NCBI RefSeq assembly: GCF_040529055.1
Contig: NZ_CP132342.1
Span: forward strand, 4,648,001 to 4,712,000
Reading direction: 5' to 3'
Origin: Xanthomonas sontii
Lineage (GTDB): Bacteria > Pseudomonadota > Gammaproteobacteria > Xanthomonadales > Xanthomonadaceae
DNA length: 64,000 nucleotides
How positions within the stretch are numbered: the first letter of the stretch is position 1; each line of letters starts with the position of its first letter. Below are positions 29,169 through 38,827 of the stretch, one piece after another. The notes under the pieces are model-generated. The model made no database searches, was not told the DNA's origin, and was given only the letters and a program-made list of their open reading frames with translations. The translations under genes and the position numbers were made by a program.

Positions 29169-30200
29169 ATGGCGCAAACAATGAAGGCGCTGGTCAAGCG
29201 CGAGGCCGCCAAGGGCATCTGGCTGGAACAGGTGCCGGTGCCGGTGCCCGGCCCCAACGAGGTGCTGATCAAGCTGGAAAAGACCGCGATCTGCGGCACC
29301 GACCTGCACATCTACCTGTGGGACGAATGGAGCCAGCGCACCATCAAGCCCGGCCTGACCATCGGCCACGAGTTCGTCGGCCGCATCGCCCAGCTCGGCT
29401 CGGCGGTCACCGGCTACGAGGTCGGCCAGCGCGTCTCGGCCGAAGGCCACATCGTCTGCGGCCACTGCCGCAACTGCCGCGGCGGGCGTCCGCACCTGTG
29501 CCCGAACACGGTCGGCATCGGCGTCAACGTCAACGGCGCCTTCGCCGAGTACATGGTGATGCCGGCCTCCAACCTGTGGCCGATCCCCGACCAGATCCCG
29601 TCCGAACTGGCCGCGTTCTTCGATCCCTACGGCAACGCCGCGCACTGCGCGCTGGAGTTCGACGTGATCGGCGAGGACGTGCTGATCACCGGCGCCGGCC
29701 CGATCGGCATCATCGCCGCGGGCATCTGCAAGCACATCGGCGCGCGCAACGTGGTGGTCACCGACGTCAACGACTTCCGCCTGAAGCTGGCCGCGGACAT
29801 GGGCGCGACCCGCGTGGTCAACGTCGCCAACACCTCGCTCAAGGACGTGATGGCCGACCTGCACATGGAAGGCTTCGACGTGGGCCTGGAGATGAGCGGC
29901 AATCCACGCGCGTTCAACGACATGCTCGACTGCATGTACCACGGCGGCAAGATCGCCATGCTCGGCATCATGCCGCGCGGCGCCGGCTGCGACTGGGACA
30001 AGATCATCTTCAAGGGCCTGACCGTGCAGGGCATCTACGGCCGCAAGATGTACGAGACCTGGTACAAGATGACCCAGTTGGTGCTGTCCGGCTTCCCGCT
30101 GGGCAAGGTGCTCACCCACCAGTTGACCATCGACGAATTCCAGAAGGGCTTCGACCTGATGGAAGAAGGCAAGGCCGGCAAGGTCGTGCTGAGCTGGTGA
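29169..30200 (+). CDS. tdh: L-threonine 3-dehydrogenase
   Basis: NAD-dependent zinc enzyme converting threonine to 2-amino-3-ketobutyrate. The 343-residue MDR protein shows catalytic zinc residues in [16 protein letters not shown] and GHEFVG, the structural zinc motif [15 protein letters not shown] and the Rossmann motif [17 protein letters not shown] 29169 ([12 protein letters not shown]) is used. The partner kbl lies 5.4 kb away rather than adjacent. Confidence 0.95.
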   Translation: MAQTMKALVKREAAKGIWLEQVPVPVPGPNEVLIKLEKTAICGTDLHIYLWDEWSQRTIKPGLTIGHEFVGRIAQLGSAVTGYEVGQRVSAEGHIVCGHCRNCRGGRPHLCPNTVGIGVNVNGAFAEYMVMPASNLWPIPDQIPSELAAFFDPYGNAAHCALEFDVIGEDVLITGAGPIGIIAAGICKHIGARNVVVTDVNDFRLKLAADMGATRVVNVANTSLKDVMADLHMEGFDVGLEMSGNPRAFNDMLDCMYHGGKIAMLGIMPRGAGCDWDKIIFKGLTVQGIYGRKMYETWYKMTQLVLSGFPLGKVLTHQLTIDEFQKGFDLMEEGKAGKVVLSW

Positions 30201-30235
30201 TGCGCGCGCCGCGGCAACGCGGCGATGCGATGCCG

Positions 30236-30275
30236 AAAAAGACGAAGGGCGCCTCGCGGCGCCCTTCGTCGTTTC
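30236..30275. terminator. Bidirectional terminator between tdh and the TorF-like porin gene
   Basis: A perfect 13-bp hairpin GACGAAGGGCGCC, loop TCGC and its complement, at 30241-30270. An A-run lies on the left and T-rich sequence on the right, so it can end both convergent transcripts. Confidence 0.82.
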
Positions 30276-30289
30276 ACGAGACGATGCGA

Positions 30290-30988
30290 TCAGAACGCGA
30301 TCGTGCCCGAGACCACCACGCGGTGACCGGCCAGGCGCTCGGTGAAGTTCGCCGCGCCCTTGTTGTCGGTGTCGTAGTAGCCCACGCTCAGCGCCAGCGG
30401 GCCGACCATCTTGCCCACGCTGACGTTGTAGTCGGTGTAGTCCTGGTACGCGGTCAACGCGCTTTCGTAGGTGGTGCGGCCGACGTGCGCGCCGACGCTG
30501 AAGCCCTGCGGCAGCGACCAGTTCCCGTCCAGCGCGTAGTAGAAGCTGTCCCGGTCCAGGTTGTACACGTTGTCGGTGTAGGCCACGGTCAGGGTGTAGG
30601 TCTTGAGGAACTTGGTCTTGGTGATCAGTTCGTTGTAGTTCGACTTGCCGGCGCCCGGATAGCCGTAGCGGTTGACCATCACATCGAAGTTCCAGTCCGG
30701 CGAGAAATCGACGTTGTAGCCGACGAAGCCGTCCACTTCCCAATCCGGATCGCCCGCGCCGAAATCGACGTTGGAGCCCCAGGTGCCCACGTACAGGCCG
30801 AACGGCGAGGTGTAGGTGAGGCCGGCCTGGAACGCCGGGCCCTTGTTGGTCTGGGAGACGCCACGGAACACGTAGTCGCTGACCACGCCATAGGAGCCGG
30901 TGATCGGCGAGGTGGGCTCGTCCTGGGCCAGGACGGTGAGCGGCGAAGCGGCCAGTGCGACGGCCAGGGCGAGAGTGGTCTTGTTCAC
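30290..30988 (-). CDS. TorF family putative outer membrane porin
   Basis: A 232-residue protein with signal peptide NKTTLALAVALAASPLTVLAQ and a mature part built of alternating beta-strand segments (GSYGVVSDYVFRGVSQTNKGPAFQAGL start), ending in Phe (GTIAF) as outer membrane barrels do. The SDYVFRGVSQT signature marks the TorF/gcw_chp family. The start is GTG with AGGAG 8 nt upstream. Substrate unknown. Confidence 0.88.
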   Translation of the reverse strand: MNKTTLALAVALAASPLTVLAQDEPTSPITGSYGVVSDYVFRGVSQTNKGPAFQAGLTYTSPFGLYVGTWGSNVDFGAGDPDWEVDGFVGYNVDFSPDWNFDVMVNRYGYPGAGKSNYNELITKTKFLKTYTLTVAYTDNVYNLDRDSFYYALDGNWSLPQGFSVGAHVGRTTYESALTAYQDYTDYNVSVGKMVGPLALSVGYYDTDNKGAANFTERLAGHRVVVSGTIAF

Positions 30989-31291
30989 CGGTCATTCTCC
31001 TAGGGTTGACGAGGAAGGGGTGCAGCGACGAGGCGGATGCGCCTTTACGGTTTTTTAACTGCTTTGATCGTGCAGTGCAACAACTTTTCACACGGCGCAT
31101 GCCACGCCGTGACACAAAACCCCCGATTCGCGCCAAGCGCGGACACAGCGAGCCGCCGACAGCGGGAGCCGGCCTGCCAGGGAAGGCCCTCGTCCGGGAG
31201 TTGGCGGTCAGGCCGCGACCGGGCAGGCAGCCGCTGGCCACACCAATGCGCAGGCGCGGGCGGTCGCCGATCGGCAAGGCGCGATGGCGCC
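30989..31291. other. Intergenic region upstream of the porin gene
   Basis: About 300 nt separating the porin gene from the end of cysA. It should contain the porin promoter. A 7-bp inverted repeat CACGGCG/CGCCGTG lies near 31095-31115, and an A/T-rich stretch near 31050-31090 is unusual for this genome. No gene is seen. Confidence 0.5.
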
Positions 31292-32332
31292 TCAGTCGGG
31301 CCGGGCGAAGACCCCGAAACGGCGTGCGCGCAGGTGCAATGGCTGGCCCGGCGCGTAGTCGGGTGCCCCCTCGCCCGCCGGCAGTTCCACCTCCACCTCG
31401 TCGTGGCCGTGCGCCAGCTGCGCGCGCAAGCGCAGTCGCGGGCCGCTGCGCTGGATCGACAGCACCGTCGCCGCCCAGCCCTCGTTGCCTGGCGCCAGGT
31501 CTTCCGGCCGCACATACAGCTCGACCGGACCACTGGACAGCGGCGTCGACGGCGCCGGCAAGGCCAGGCCGCCGACCTGCACCGCCCCGTCGTGCAGACG
31601 CGCGGGCAGCCGGTTCACCGCGCCGACGAAGGCGTAGACGAAGGGCGAAGCCGGCTGCTCGTAGACCTGTGCCGGGCTGCCGATCTGCTCGATCCGGCCG
31701 CGGTTGAGGATGGCCACGCGGTCGGCCAGTTCCAGCGCCTCTTCCTGGTCGTGGGTGACGAACACCGTGGTCAGGCCGGTGCGTTCGTGCAGCTCGCGCA
31801 GCCAGCGCCGCAGGTCGCGGCGGACCTGCGCGTCGAGCGCGCCGAACGGTTCGTCGAGCAACAGCACGCGCGGCTCGATCGCCAGCGCGCGGGCCAGCGC
31901 CACACGCTGGCGCTGGCCGCCGGACAGTTGCGCCGGGTAGCGTCGCTCCAGATCGTGCAACTGCACCAGCGCCAGCAGTTCCTGCACCCGCGCGCGGATG
32001 CGCGACTCGCTCCAGCGCGCCTCGCGGCGCACGCGCAGGCCGAAGGCGATGTTCTCGTACACGCTCATGTGCTTGAACAAGGCGTAGTGCTGGAACACGA
32101 AGCCGACCCGGCGCGCCTGCACCGACAGCGCGGTGGCGTCCTCGCCGTGGATCAGCACGCGTCCGCGGTCGGCATGTTCCAGCCCCGCGATCACCCGCAG
32201 CAGCGTGGTCTTGCCGGAGCCGGAGGGCCCCAGCAGCGCCAGCAGTTCTCCCTGGCGGATGTCCAGGCTGACGTCGTCGAGCGCGGCGAAATCGCCGAAG
32301 CGCTTGCCCAGATGCTGTACGCGGATGCTCAT
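31292..32332 (-). CDS. cysA: Sulfate/thiosulfate ABC transporter ATP-binding protein CysA
   Basis: A 346-residue ATPase of the sulfate importer. It has Walker [11 protein letters not shown]-loop [12 protein letters not shown], signature [15 protein letters not shown], Walker [13 protein letters not shown] and H-loop [10 protein letters not shown]-terminal regulatory TOBE-like domain follows, with ELYVRPEDL. Last gene of sbp-cysT-cysW-cysA. Specificity for sulfate rests on the neighbours. Confidence 0.95.
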   Translation of the reverse strand: MSIRVQHLGKRFGDFAALDDVSLDIRQGELLALLGPSGSGKTTLLRVIAGLEHADRGRVLIHGEDATALSVQARRVGFVFQHYALFKHMSVYENIAFGLRVRREARWSESRIRARVQELLALVQLHDLERRYPAQLSGGQRQRVALARALAIEPRVLLLDEPFGALDAQVRRDLRRWLRELHERTGLTTVFVTHDQEEALELADRVAILNRGRIEQIGSPAQVYEQPASPFVYAFVGAVNRLPARLHDGAVQVGGLALPAPSTPLSSGPVELYVRPEDLAPGNEGWAATVLSIQRSGPRLRLRAQLAHGHDEVEVELPAGEGAPDYAPGQPLHLRARRFGVFARPD

Positions 32333-32339
32333 CGCAACC

Positions 32340-33296
32340 TCAATGTCGGTGAGTGGCGGCCAGCGCCGCGCCGTGGCGCCAGTGCAGCCAGGACTTGACG
32401 GCGAGCGTCAGCAGCGCGGTCAGCGCCAGCAGGCTGGCGCAGGCGAAGGCCGCGCTGTAGGCGTATTCGTTGTAGAGGATCTCCACATGCAGCGGCAGCG
32501 TGTTGGTGCGCCCGCGGATCTGTCCGGACACCACCGACACCGCGCCGAACTCGCCCATCGCCCGCGCACTGCACAGCAGCACGCCGTACAGCAGGCCCCA
32601 GCGGATGTTCGGCAAGGTCACCCGCAGGAACGTCTGCCAACCGCTGGCGCCCAGGCTCAGCGCCGCCAGCTCCTCGTCGTCGCCCTGCTGCTCCATCAGC
32701 GGCATCAGTTCACGGGCGATGAAGGGAAAGGTGACGAAGGTGGTCGCCAGCACGATGCCCGGCAGTGCGAACACGATGCGCGGCAGATGCAGCGACACGT
32801 CGCCCAGCGGCGGCAGATGCAGCCACACGCCTTCGTCGATCAACGGCCAGACCCAGCCGTTGCGGCCGAAGATCAGGATGAACAACAGGCCGGCGACCAC
32901 CGGCGACACCGAGAACGGCAGGTCGATCAGGCTCACCAGCAGGCGCTTGCCGGGGAAACGGTGCTTGCTGACCGCCCAGGCCGCGGCCACGCCGAACACC
33001 AGGTTCAACGGCACCACGATCGCCGCCACCAACAGCGTCAGGCGGATCGCCGCCAGCGCGTCCGGATCGGAGATCGCGCGCCAGAACACGCCGACGCCGC
33101 TGCGCAACGCCTCGGTGAACACCAGCAGCAAGGGCAGCAGCAGGAACGCCAGCAGGAAGGCGAGCACGCCGCCGATCAGTAACCGCCGCACCCAGCGCGG
33201 CTCGTCGACCACCGAAGCCTGCACGTGCGCGGCGACGGCGGCAGCGCCGGCCTGCCCGGGGACGTGCGCGGCCAGCGCGGACACGACCGACGCCAT
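32340..33296 (-). CDS. cysW: Sulfate ABC transporter permease CysW
   Basis: A 318-residue permease with about six membrane segments. The EAA cytoplasmic loop is [28 protein letters not shown], and [31 protein letters not shown] is diagnostic for sulfate permeases. An N-terminal cytoplasmic extension of about 35 residues precedes the first segment. The ATG overlaps the cysT stop as TGATG; a GTG one codon earlier is possible. It forms the CysT-CysW channel heterodimer. Confidence 0.94.
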   Translation of the reverse strand: MASVVSALAAHVPGQAGAAAVAAHVQASVVDEPRWVRRLLIGGVLAFLLAFLLLPLLLVFTEALRSGVGVFWRAISDPDALAAIRLTLLVAAIVVPLNLVFGVAAAWAVSKHRFPGKRLLVSLIDLPFSVSPVVAGLLFILIFGRNGWVWPLIDEGVWLHLPPLGDVSLHLPRIVFALPGIVLATTFVTFPFIARELMPLMEQQGDDEELAALSLGASGWQTFLRVTLPNIRWGLLYGVLLCSARAMGEFGAVSVVSGQIRGRTNTLPLHVEILYNEYAYSAAFACASLLALTALLTLAVKSWLHWRHGAALAATHRH

Positions 33297-34396
33297 CACG
33301 CCACCGCCCTGCCGCGCCGCGCGAACCAGGCTTGCGCGCCATTCACCAGTAGCAGCGACAGCAGCGACAACAGCAGCATCGCCGCGGCGATCGCGCTGGC
33401 ACCGCCGTAGTCGAACTCTTCCAGGCGGATGGTGATCAGCAACGGCGCGATCTCGGTGGCATTGGGCAGGTTGCCGGCGATGAAGATCACCGAGCCGTAC
33501 TCACCGACGCCACGCGCGAAGGCCAGCGCGAATCCGGTCAGCACCGCCGGCCACAGGGTCGGCAGCACTACCCGCCGTACCGTCTGCCAGCGCCCGGCAC
33601 CGAGCGTGGCCGCCGCCTCTTCCAGTTCGCGCTCGGCCTCGGCCAGCACCGGCTGCACGATCCGCACCACGAACGGCAGCCCCACGAACACCAGCGCCAC
33701 GACGATGCCCAGTGGCGCGTAGGCGACCTTGACCCCGCTCGCCCCGCTGACCTGCATCAGCCCGACATAGCCGATCAGCAGGCCGCCGACGCCCAGTGCG
33801 GCCAGGCTCAGCACCGCGACCGTGCCGAGCAGGCGCTGCAGCACGCGCAGCGGTGCCGGCAGCAGCGCCTGGCTACGCCGCAGCAGCGCGTAGCCGGTCG
33901 CCGCCAGCGCCAGCAGCAGCGCCAGCCGTGGCCACCACCAGGCCAGCGTCGGCAGGCTGGCCGCCAGCGCCTGCGTCGGCTGCTCCAGCCAGCGCCCGAT
34001 CCAGCCGTTGCTGCCGTACAACGCGGTCAGGGCGATGCCGGCCACCGCGGTCGGCAGGGCAAACGGCAGATCGATCATCGCGTCGAACAGGCGCTTGCCG
34101 GGAAAGCGATAGCGCACGAACACCCAGGCCACCCAGGTGCCCATCACCGCATTGAACGCGGCCGCGGCCAACGCGGTGCCGAAGCTCAAGCGCAACGCCG
34201 CCAGCACCCGCGGCTCGCTCCACACCCGCCACACGCCGTCCCAGCCCAGCCCGCTGGTCTTGAGCAGCACCGCGAACAAGGGGATCAGCACCACCAGTCC
34301 CAGCCAGGTCAGGGTGATGCCCAGACTCAGCCCCAACCCCGGCATCACCCGGCGCCGGCGCGGTCCGCGGGCAACGGCGGCGGCGGTCACGGCCAT
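33296..34396 (-). CDS. cysT: Sulfate ABC transporter permease CysT with an internal membrane insert
   Basis: A 366-residue permease. Core motifs are typical: VFVRYRFPGKRLFDAMIDLPFALPTAVAG, the EAA loop ELEEAAATLGAGRWQTVRRVVLPTLWP and LEEFDYGGASAIA. E. coli CysT has 277 residues. The extra length is mainly one block of about 80 residues after GSNGWIGRWLEQ and before GVKVAYAPLGIVVAL. It contains two hydrophobic stretches (PRLALLLALAATGYALL and LLGTVAVLSLAALGVGGLLI) joined by a basic loop. The frame is open throughout, so this is an in-frame insert. The start ATG 34396 lies 4 nt after the sbp stop. Confidence 0.93.
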   Translation of the reverse strand: MAVTAAAVARGPRRRRVMPGLGLSLGITLTWLGLVVLIPLFAVLLKTSGLGWDGVWRVWSEPRVLAALRLSFGTALAAAAFNAVMGTWVAWVFVRYRFPGKRLFDAMIDLPFALPTAVAGIALTALYGSNGWIGRWLEQPTQALAASLPTLAWWWPRLALLLALAATGYALLRRSQALLPAPLRVLQRLLGTVAVLSLAALGVGGLLIGYVGLMQVSGASGVKVAYAPLGIVVALVFVGLPFVVRIVQPVLAEAERELEEAAATLGAGRWQTVRRVVLPTLWPAVLTGFALAFARGVGEYGSVIFIAGNLPNATEIAPLLITIRLEEFDYGGASAIAAAMLLLSLLSLLLVNGAQAWFARRGRAVA

Positions 34397-34400
34397 CGCG

Positions 34401-35423
34401 TCACTTGCTCGCCTGGATCTGGTCGAACAGGCCGCCGTCGTCGAAGTGCGTGGCCTGCGCCTTGGCCCAGGACCCGAACGCCTGATCGATGGTGACCAGG
34501 CGCACCTTCGGCAGCCGCGCCAGATCGGCGCGATCGGCATACTCGGGATGGCGCGGCCGGTAATAGTGTCTGGCCGCGATCTTCTGTCCTTCCGGCGAGT
34601 ACAGGTACTTCAGGTATTCCTCTGCCACCGCGCGGGTGCCGTGCTTGTCCACGTTCCTGTCGACCAGCGCCACCGACGGCTCGGCCAGGATCGACAGCTT
34701 CGGCACGACGATCTCGAACTTGTCCTGGCCCAGTTCCTGCTGCGCCAGGAACGCCTCGTTCTCCCAGGCCAGCAGCACGTCGCCGATGCCGCGTTGGACG
34801 AAGGTGGTGGTGGCGCCGCGCGCGCCGGTATCCAGCACCGGCACGTTGCGGAACAGCGCGCGCATGTAGTTGAGGATGCGCTCGCGGTCGCCCTTGAAGA
34901 TGTGATCGGCGTAGGCCCAGGCGGCCAGGTAGTTCCAGCGCGCGCCGCCGGAGGTCTTGGGATTGGGGGTGATCACCGACACCCCGCTGCGCAGCAGATC
35001 CGGCCAGTCCTTGATGCCCTTGGGATTGCCCTTGCGCACCAGGAACACGATGGTCGAGGTGTACGGCGCGCTGTTGTCGGGCAGGCGCGTGGCCCAGTTC
35101 GCATCGATCAGCTTGCTCTTGGCGGCGATCGCATCGACGTCGTAGGCCAATGCCAGCGTCACCACGTCCGCCTCGACCCCGTCGATCACCGCGCGCGCCT
35201 GCTTGCCGGAGCCGCCGTGCGAGGTCTCCACCGCGACCTGCTCGCCGGGATGCAGTTGCGCCCAGTGCCTGGCGAAGGCGGCGTTGTAGTCCCGGTACAG
35301 CTCGCGGGTGGGATCGTAGGACACGTTGAGCAGTTGCGTCTCGGCGGCGGCCGCGGCCCCGGCGAACACGCACAAGGCGAGCGCGAGCAGCGGGCGCCAG
35401 CGGCGCGGCGGAAGGCTGGACAT
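34401..35423 (-). CDS. sbp: Sulfate-binding periplasmic protein
   Basis: A 340-residue solute-binding protein delivering sulfate to CysTWA. The signal peptide is [26 protein letters not shown]. Mature sequence motifs match Sbp/Cys[54 protein letters not shown] and [21 protein letters not shown]. First gene of the operon, 4 nt from cysT. Confidence 0.95.
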   Translation of the reverse strand: MSSLPPRRWRPLLALALCVFAGAAAAAETQLLNVSYDPTRELYRDYNAAFARHWAQLHPGEQVAVETSHGGSGKQARAVIDGVEADVVTLALAYDVDAIAAKSKLIDANWATRLPDNSAPYTSTIVFLVRKGNPKGIKDWPDLLRSGVSVITPNPKTSGGARWNYLAAWAYADHIFKGDRERILNYMRALFRNVPVLDTGARGATTTFVQRGIGDVLLAWENEAFLAQQELGQDKFEIVVPKLSILAEPSVALVDRNVDKHGTRAVAEEYLKYLYSPEGQKIAARHYYRPRHPEYADRADLARLPKVRLVTIDQAFGSWAKAQATHFDDGGLFDQIQASK

Positions 35424-35616
35424 GGGCGGTTCTCCGAAAACACACAGGCCGACGCCGCGGCCGATACCCGCCGCGGACCATGACGCATGCTGCGCAGCGG
35501 CAGGCGGCGGGTGAAATGACTTCCCGGCAGCGACTCATGCCATTTGTGCATGACGGCCGCGGCCGGCGCGGGCGCCGCGGTAACATCGCCGCTTCTTTCC
35601 GCCGCGCGTGCCCGTC

Positions 35617-36819
35617 ATGACCGACTCCCGCCTCACCCAGCACTACGCCGAGGAACTGGACGCGATCCGCGCCCAGGGCCTGTTCAAGTCCGAGCGCATC
35701 ATCGTCGGCCCGCAGGCGGCGGAAATCGTCCTCGCCGACGGCCGCCGCGTGCTGAACTTCTGCGCCAACAACTACCTGGGCCTGGCCGATCATCCGGCAC
35801 TGATCCAGGCCGCCAAGGACGCGCTGGACACGCACGGCTTCGGCATGGCCTCGGTGCGCTTCATCTGCGGCACCCAGGACCTGCACAAGCAACTGGAAGC
35901 GCAGATCGCCACGTTCTTCGGCACCGAGGACACCATCCTCTACGCCGCCTGCTTCGACGCCAACGGCGGCCTGTTCGAACCGCTGCTCGGCGAGCACGAC
36001 GCGATCATCTCCGACGCGCTCAACCATGCCTCGATCATCGACGGCGTGCGCCTGTGCAAGGCCAAGCGCTTCCGCTACGCCAACTGCGACATGGCCGATC
36101 TGGAAGCGCAGCTGCAGGCGGCCGACGCCGCCGGCTGCAAGACCAAGCTGATCACCAGCGACGGCGTGTTCTCGATGGACGGCTTCATCGCTCCGCTGGA
36201 CGAGATCACCGCGCTGGCGAAGAAGTACAACGCGCTGGTGCACATCGACGAATGCCATGCCACCGGCTTCCTCGGCGCCAGCGGCCGCGGCTCGGCCGAG
36301 GTCAAGGGCGTGCTGGACCGGATCGATATCGTCACCGGCACCCTGGGCAAGGCCATGGGCGGCGCGCTGGGCGGTTTCACCACCGGCCGCCGCGAGGTGA
36401 TCGAACTGCTGCGTCAGCGCTCGCGACCGTACCTGTTCTCCAACTCGCTGCCGCCGCACGTGGTCGCGGCCGGGATCAAGGCCTTCGCGATGCTCGACGC
36501 CGCCGACGACCTGCGCGCGCGCCTGGTCGAGAACACCGCCTACTTCCGCGAGCGCATGGCCGCCGCCGGGTTCGACATCAAGCCCGGCACCCATCCGATC
36601 TGCCCGGTGATGCTGTACGACGCGCCGCTGGCGCAGCGCTTCGCCGAGCGGCTGCTGGAGGAAGGCATCTACGCCATCGGCTTCTTCTTCCCGGTGGTGC
36701 CCAAGGGCCAGGCGCGGATCCGCACCCAGATCAGCGCCGCGCACACTCGCGCCCACCTGGATCGGGCGATCGACGCGTTCACCCGCATCGGCCGCGAACT
36801 GGGCGTACTCGCCGCCTGA
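35617..36819 (+). CDS. kbl: 2-Amino-3-ketobutyrate CoA ligase (glycine C-acetyltransferase)
   Basis: PLP enzyme that splits 2-amino-3-ketobutyrate with CoA into glycine and acetyl-CoA, the step after Tdh. The 400-residue protein aligns throughout with the E. coli enzyme: [42 protein letters not shown], and [18 protein letters not shown] containing the PLP lysine. ATG 35617 is preferred over a GTG at 35608. Confidence 0.96.
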   Translation: MTDSRLTQHYAEELDAIRAQGLFKSERIIVGPQAAEIVLADGRRVLNFCANNYLGLADHPALIQAAKDALDTHGFGMASVRFICGTQDLHKQLEAQIATFFGTEDTILYAACFDANGGLFEPLLGEHDAIISDALNHASIIDGVRLCKAKRFRYANCDMADLEAQLQAADAAGCKTKLITSDGVFSMDGFIAPLDEITALAKKYNALVHIDECHATGFLGASGRGSAEVKGVLDRIDIVTGTLGKAMGGALGGFTTGRREVIELLRQRSRPYLFSNSLPPHVVAAGIKAFAMLDAADDLRARLVENTAYFRERMAAAGFDIKPGTHPICPVMLYDAPLAQRFAERLLEEGIYAIGFFFPVVPKGQARIRTQISAAHTRAHLDRAIDAFTRIGRELGVLAA

Positions 36820-36820
36820 G

Positions 36821-37213
36821 ATGCGCGCCGCGCTGCGCCAACGGCTGTTGCTGGCGGCGCAGACCGACGCCCAGGCGCAAGCGCTGGAGGACGGCTGGGA
36901 GACCCGCTGCCTGCATTGCCGCCGGCGCCTGCGCCTGCGCGCTGACGGCGAACCGCTCGGACACAGCACGCTGGAACACGTAGTGCCGCAGGCCTGGTTC
37001 GGGCGCCGCGTCGCGGCGGCGCTGTGCGCCCAGGTGGGCGACGATGCCAACGATGCCCGAAACCTGGCGCTGGCCTGTGCCGGCTGCAATCACGCCAAGG
37101 GCCGCCACCACGACGCACGCGGGCCGCAGGACGCGCGCGCCCGTGAGGTGGTCGCCGCCCTGCTCAGCGCGCGGCTGGCGCGCTGGCGTCCGCCGCCGGC
37201 GCCAACGCCGTGA
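36821..37213 (+). CDS. Small HNH endonuclease domain protein
   Basis: A 130-residue protein consisting almost only of an HNH fold. There is a zinc knuckle C30-x2-C33, then LEHVVPQ with His53, DARNLALAC with Asn81, and C86-x2-C89-N-H-x-KG. It starts 1 nt after the kbl stop, so it is probably co-expressed with kbl. Its 3' end overlaps the convergent pseudouridine synthase gene by 50 nt. Substrate and function are unknown; solitary HNH proteins can be nucleases of repair or defence type. Confidence 0.82.
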   Translation: MRAALRQRLLLAAQTDAQAQALEDGWETRCLHCRRRLRLRADGEPLGHSTLEHVVPQAWFGRRVAAALCAQVGDDANDARNLALACAGCNHAKGRHHDARGPQDARAREVVAALLSARLARWRPPPAPTP

Positions 37214-38006
37214 CTTCGGCGGCGCTGAGCTCGCGCCACGCGCCCTTGCCCAGGTCGCCCAGCACCAGGTCGCCGATCGCTACCCGCACCAGCCGCAGCA
37301 CGTCCAGGCCAAGCACGGCCAGCAGCCGCCGGATCTGCCGGTTGCGGCCTTCGTCCAGCACCACTTCCAGCCAGGCATGGCGCTCGCCCTGGCGCAGCAG
37401 GCGCGCCTGCTTGGCCCGCAGCGGTTCGCCATCGTCGACCACGCCGGCACACATCCGTGCCAGCAGCGCTGCGTCGGGCACCGCGTCCACCTGCACGTGG
37501 TAGGTCTTGTCCGGGCCGCTGCCCGGATCGGTGACCCGCGCCGCCCACTGCGGATCGTTGCTGAACAGCAGCAGGCCCTCGCTGGCCTTGTCCAGGCGCC
37601 CGACCGGCGCCAGCCACGGCAGGCCGGCACCGTCGAAACAGCGGTACACGGTGTCGCGGCCACGCTCGTCCTGCGCACTGGTGACCAGCCCGCGCGGCTT
37701 GTTGAGCATCAGGTACCGGCGCGCGGTGTCGGCCAGCGGCGCGCCGTCCACGGCCAGCCGGTGGCGGCCCTGCAGGATCGGGAATTCGGGATCGGTGACG
37801 ATGCGCCCGTCGACGGCGACGCGGCCGGCGGCGATCCAGCGCGCGGCCTCGGTGCGCGAGCACAGGCCCAGCTTGGACAGGGTGCGGGCCAGGCCGTGGC
37901 GCGGCACGGCCGGCGCGGCGGCGCTGCGCGCGGGCAGGCGCGGACGTGCGGGCGCTGCCGGGGACGACGCCGGACGGCGGGAACGCGGCGGCTTGGCCCC
38001 TCGCAC
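37164..38006 (-). CDS. RsuA/RluB-family pseudouridine synthase
   Basis: A 280-residue rRNA-modifying enzyme. A basic, Ala/Pro/Arg-rich N-terminal tail leads to an S4 RNA-binding domain (ARTLSKLGLCSRTEAARWIAAG), then the catalytic domain with LMLNKPRGLVTSA and GRLDKASEGLLLFSND, where the Asp is catalytic, and the C-terminal EGRNRQIRRLLAVLG. The exact uridine target is not deducible. GTG 38006 is the best start after the upstream gene; no clear RBS is seen and the start is uncertain. Confidence 0.85.
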   Translation of the reverse strand: MRGAKPPRSRRPASSPAAPARPRLPARSAAAPAVPRHGLARTLSKLGLCSRTEAARWIAAGRVAVDGRIVTDPEFPILQGRHRLAVDGAPLADTARRYLMLNKPRGLVTSAQDERGRDTVYRCFDGAGLPWLAPVGRLDKASEGLLLFSNDPQWAARVTDPGSGPDKTYHVQVDAVPDAALLARMCAGVVDDGEPLRAKQARLLRQGERHAWLEVVLDEGRNRQIRRLLAVLGLDVLRLVRVAIGDLVLGDLGKGAWRELSAAEVTALAPAADASAPAAR

Positions 38007-38046
38007 GGCGCGGACGGGCGCGGCCGCGAGCGGCCGCGCGCCGGAC

Positions 38047-38544
38047 TTACTGCTTGTTGGCGTCGGCCGGCGCCGGCGCCTCGGCGGCGGCAGCGGCAGG
38101 TGCAGCGGCCGGACGCGCCTTGACCACGCGCACGCCACGCGCCTTCATCCACGCGTCGAACTCCTCGGCGGTCATGCGCTTGCCGTTCTGGCTCATGTCG
38201 AACCGCCATGGCGTGTTGTCGAAGGCGGTGGCCGGCTTGTAGGCGGCCGGATCGTTCGGCTTCACCGCGCCCGGGGTGGCATTGGCCAGGCTCTGGCAGC
38301 CTTCGGCGCGCAGCCGCAGCAGCACCCGGTCCAGCGACTGGTCGCTGCTGTAGGACTGGGTCAGCACGCCGCTGGGCATACCCAGCTGCACGTTGCGGCT
38401 GAACAGTTCCGAAGCGACCGGCGCCGCAACCGTGGCCGGCAGCGCCAGCGGCTTGGGCAGCAGATCGCCGGAGCAATCCGGTGCGGCGTGGGCCGCAGGA
38501 ATCAGGGCAAGCGCGAGCAGGCTGGCCGTCACGATACGCAGCAT
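38047..38544 (-). CDS. Small secreted protein of unknown function
   Basis: A 165-residue protein with a signal peptide (MLRIVTASLLALALIPAAHA) and a mature part containing two cysteines (APDCSGDLL and AEGCQSLAN), the phrase TPWRFDMSQNGKRMTAEEFDAWMKARGVRVVK and an Ala/Pro-rich C-terminus. The family is not recognised. ATG 38544 was chosen since it opens the signal peptide. It sits 40 nt upstream of the pseudouridine synthase start. Confidence 0.8.
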   Translation of the reverse strand: MLRIVTASLLALALIPAAHAAPDCSGDLLPKPLALPATVAAPVASELFSRNVQLGMPSGVLTQSYSSDQSLDRVLLRLRAEGCQSLANATPGAVKPNDPAAYKPATAFDNTPWRFDMSQNGKRMTAEEFDAWMKARGVRVVKARPAAAPAAAAAEAPAPADANKQ

Positions 38545-38682
38545 CGGTTTTTTTCCATTCAGGCGAGTCGACGAGCGAGTGTAGGCAGGCCCCGGCGTGC
38601 TTTCAACTGTTACCGGCACTAAATGCGCTAAATAATTGGGATTGCTGAAAAAATTCAGCTTGAATGCTTTGTGCATCCTGCA

Positions 38683-38748
38683 GAAGCGGCTTCAGCCGCG
38701 GCAGGCATTTCCGGGACGTCTGTCGCGGCTGAAGCCGCTCCCACAACG
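38683..38748. repeat. REP-like inverted repeat doublet
   Basis: AGCGGCTTCAGCCGCG at 38685-38700 and its perfect reverse complement at 38724-38739 are separated by 23 nt, with CTCCCACA following the second arm. It is the same family as 14347-14410, with one GC swap in the core. It lies in the intergenic space between ompA and the small secreted protein gene. Confidence 0.87.
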
Positions 38749-38780
38749 ACACCGACATACATTTCCCACCCCACAAAAAC

Positions 38781-38805
38781 AAAGCCCGGCACGAGGCCGG
38801 GCTTT
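38781..38805 (-). terminator. Terminator of the OmpA-family gene
   Basis: A 10-bp hairpin AAAGCCCGGC/GCCGGGCTTT with a 5-nt loop. In minus-strand sense it is followed by a T-rich tail (TTTGTTTTTG). It lies 22 nt after the ompA-like stop. Confidence 0.85.
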
Positions 38806-38827
38806 GCTTGAGACTGGAAGCGTCCGA

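Noticed and set aside
31045..31110. Nitrogen-type (sigma-54/NtrC) site upstream of the TorF-like gene
   Set aside because: TTGCACTGCAC is suggestive but the required GG-N10-GC spacing is not met.
34387..37089. Minus-strand frame of 900 codons spanning kbl and sbp
   Set aside because: It runs antisense through kbl and out of frame through sbp, both firmly identified; a high-GC artefact.
38644..38659. GCTGAA-AAAA-TTCAGC hairpin upstream of the small secreted protein gene as a riboswitch or terminator
   Set aside because: Only a 6-bp stem with no T-run and no conserved aptamer features; it could be chance.
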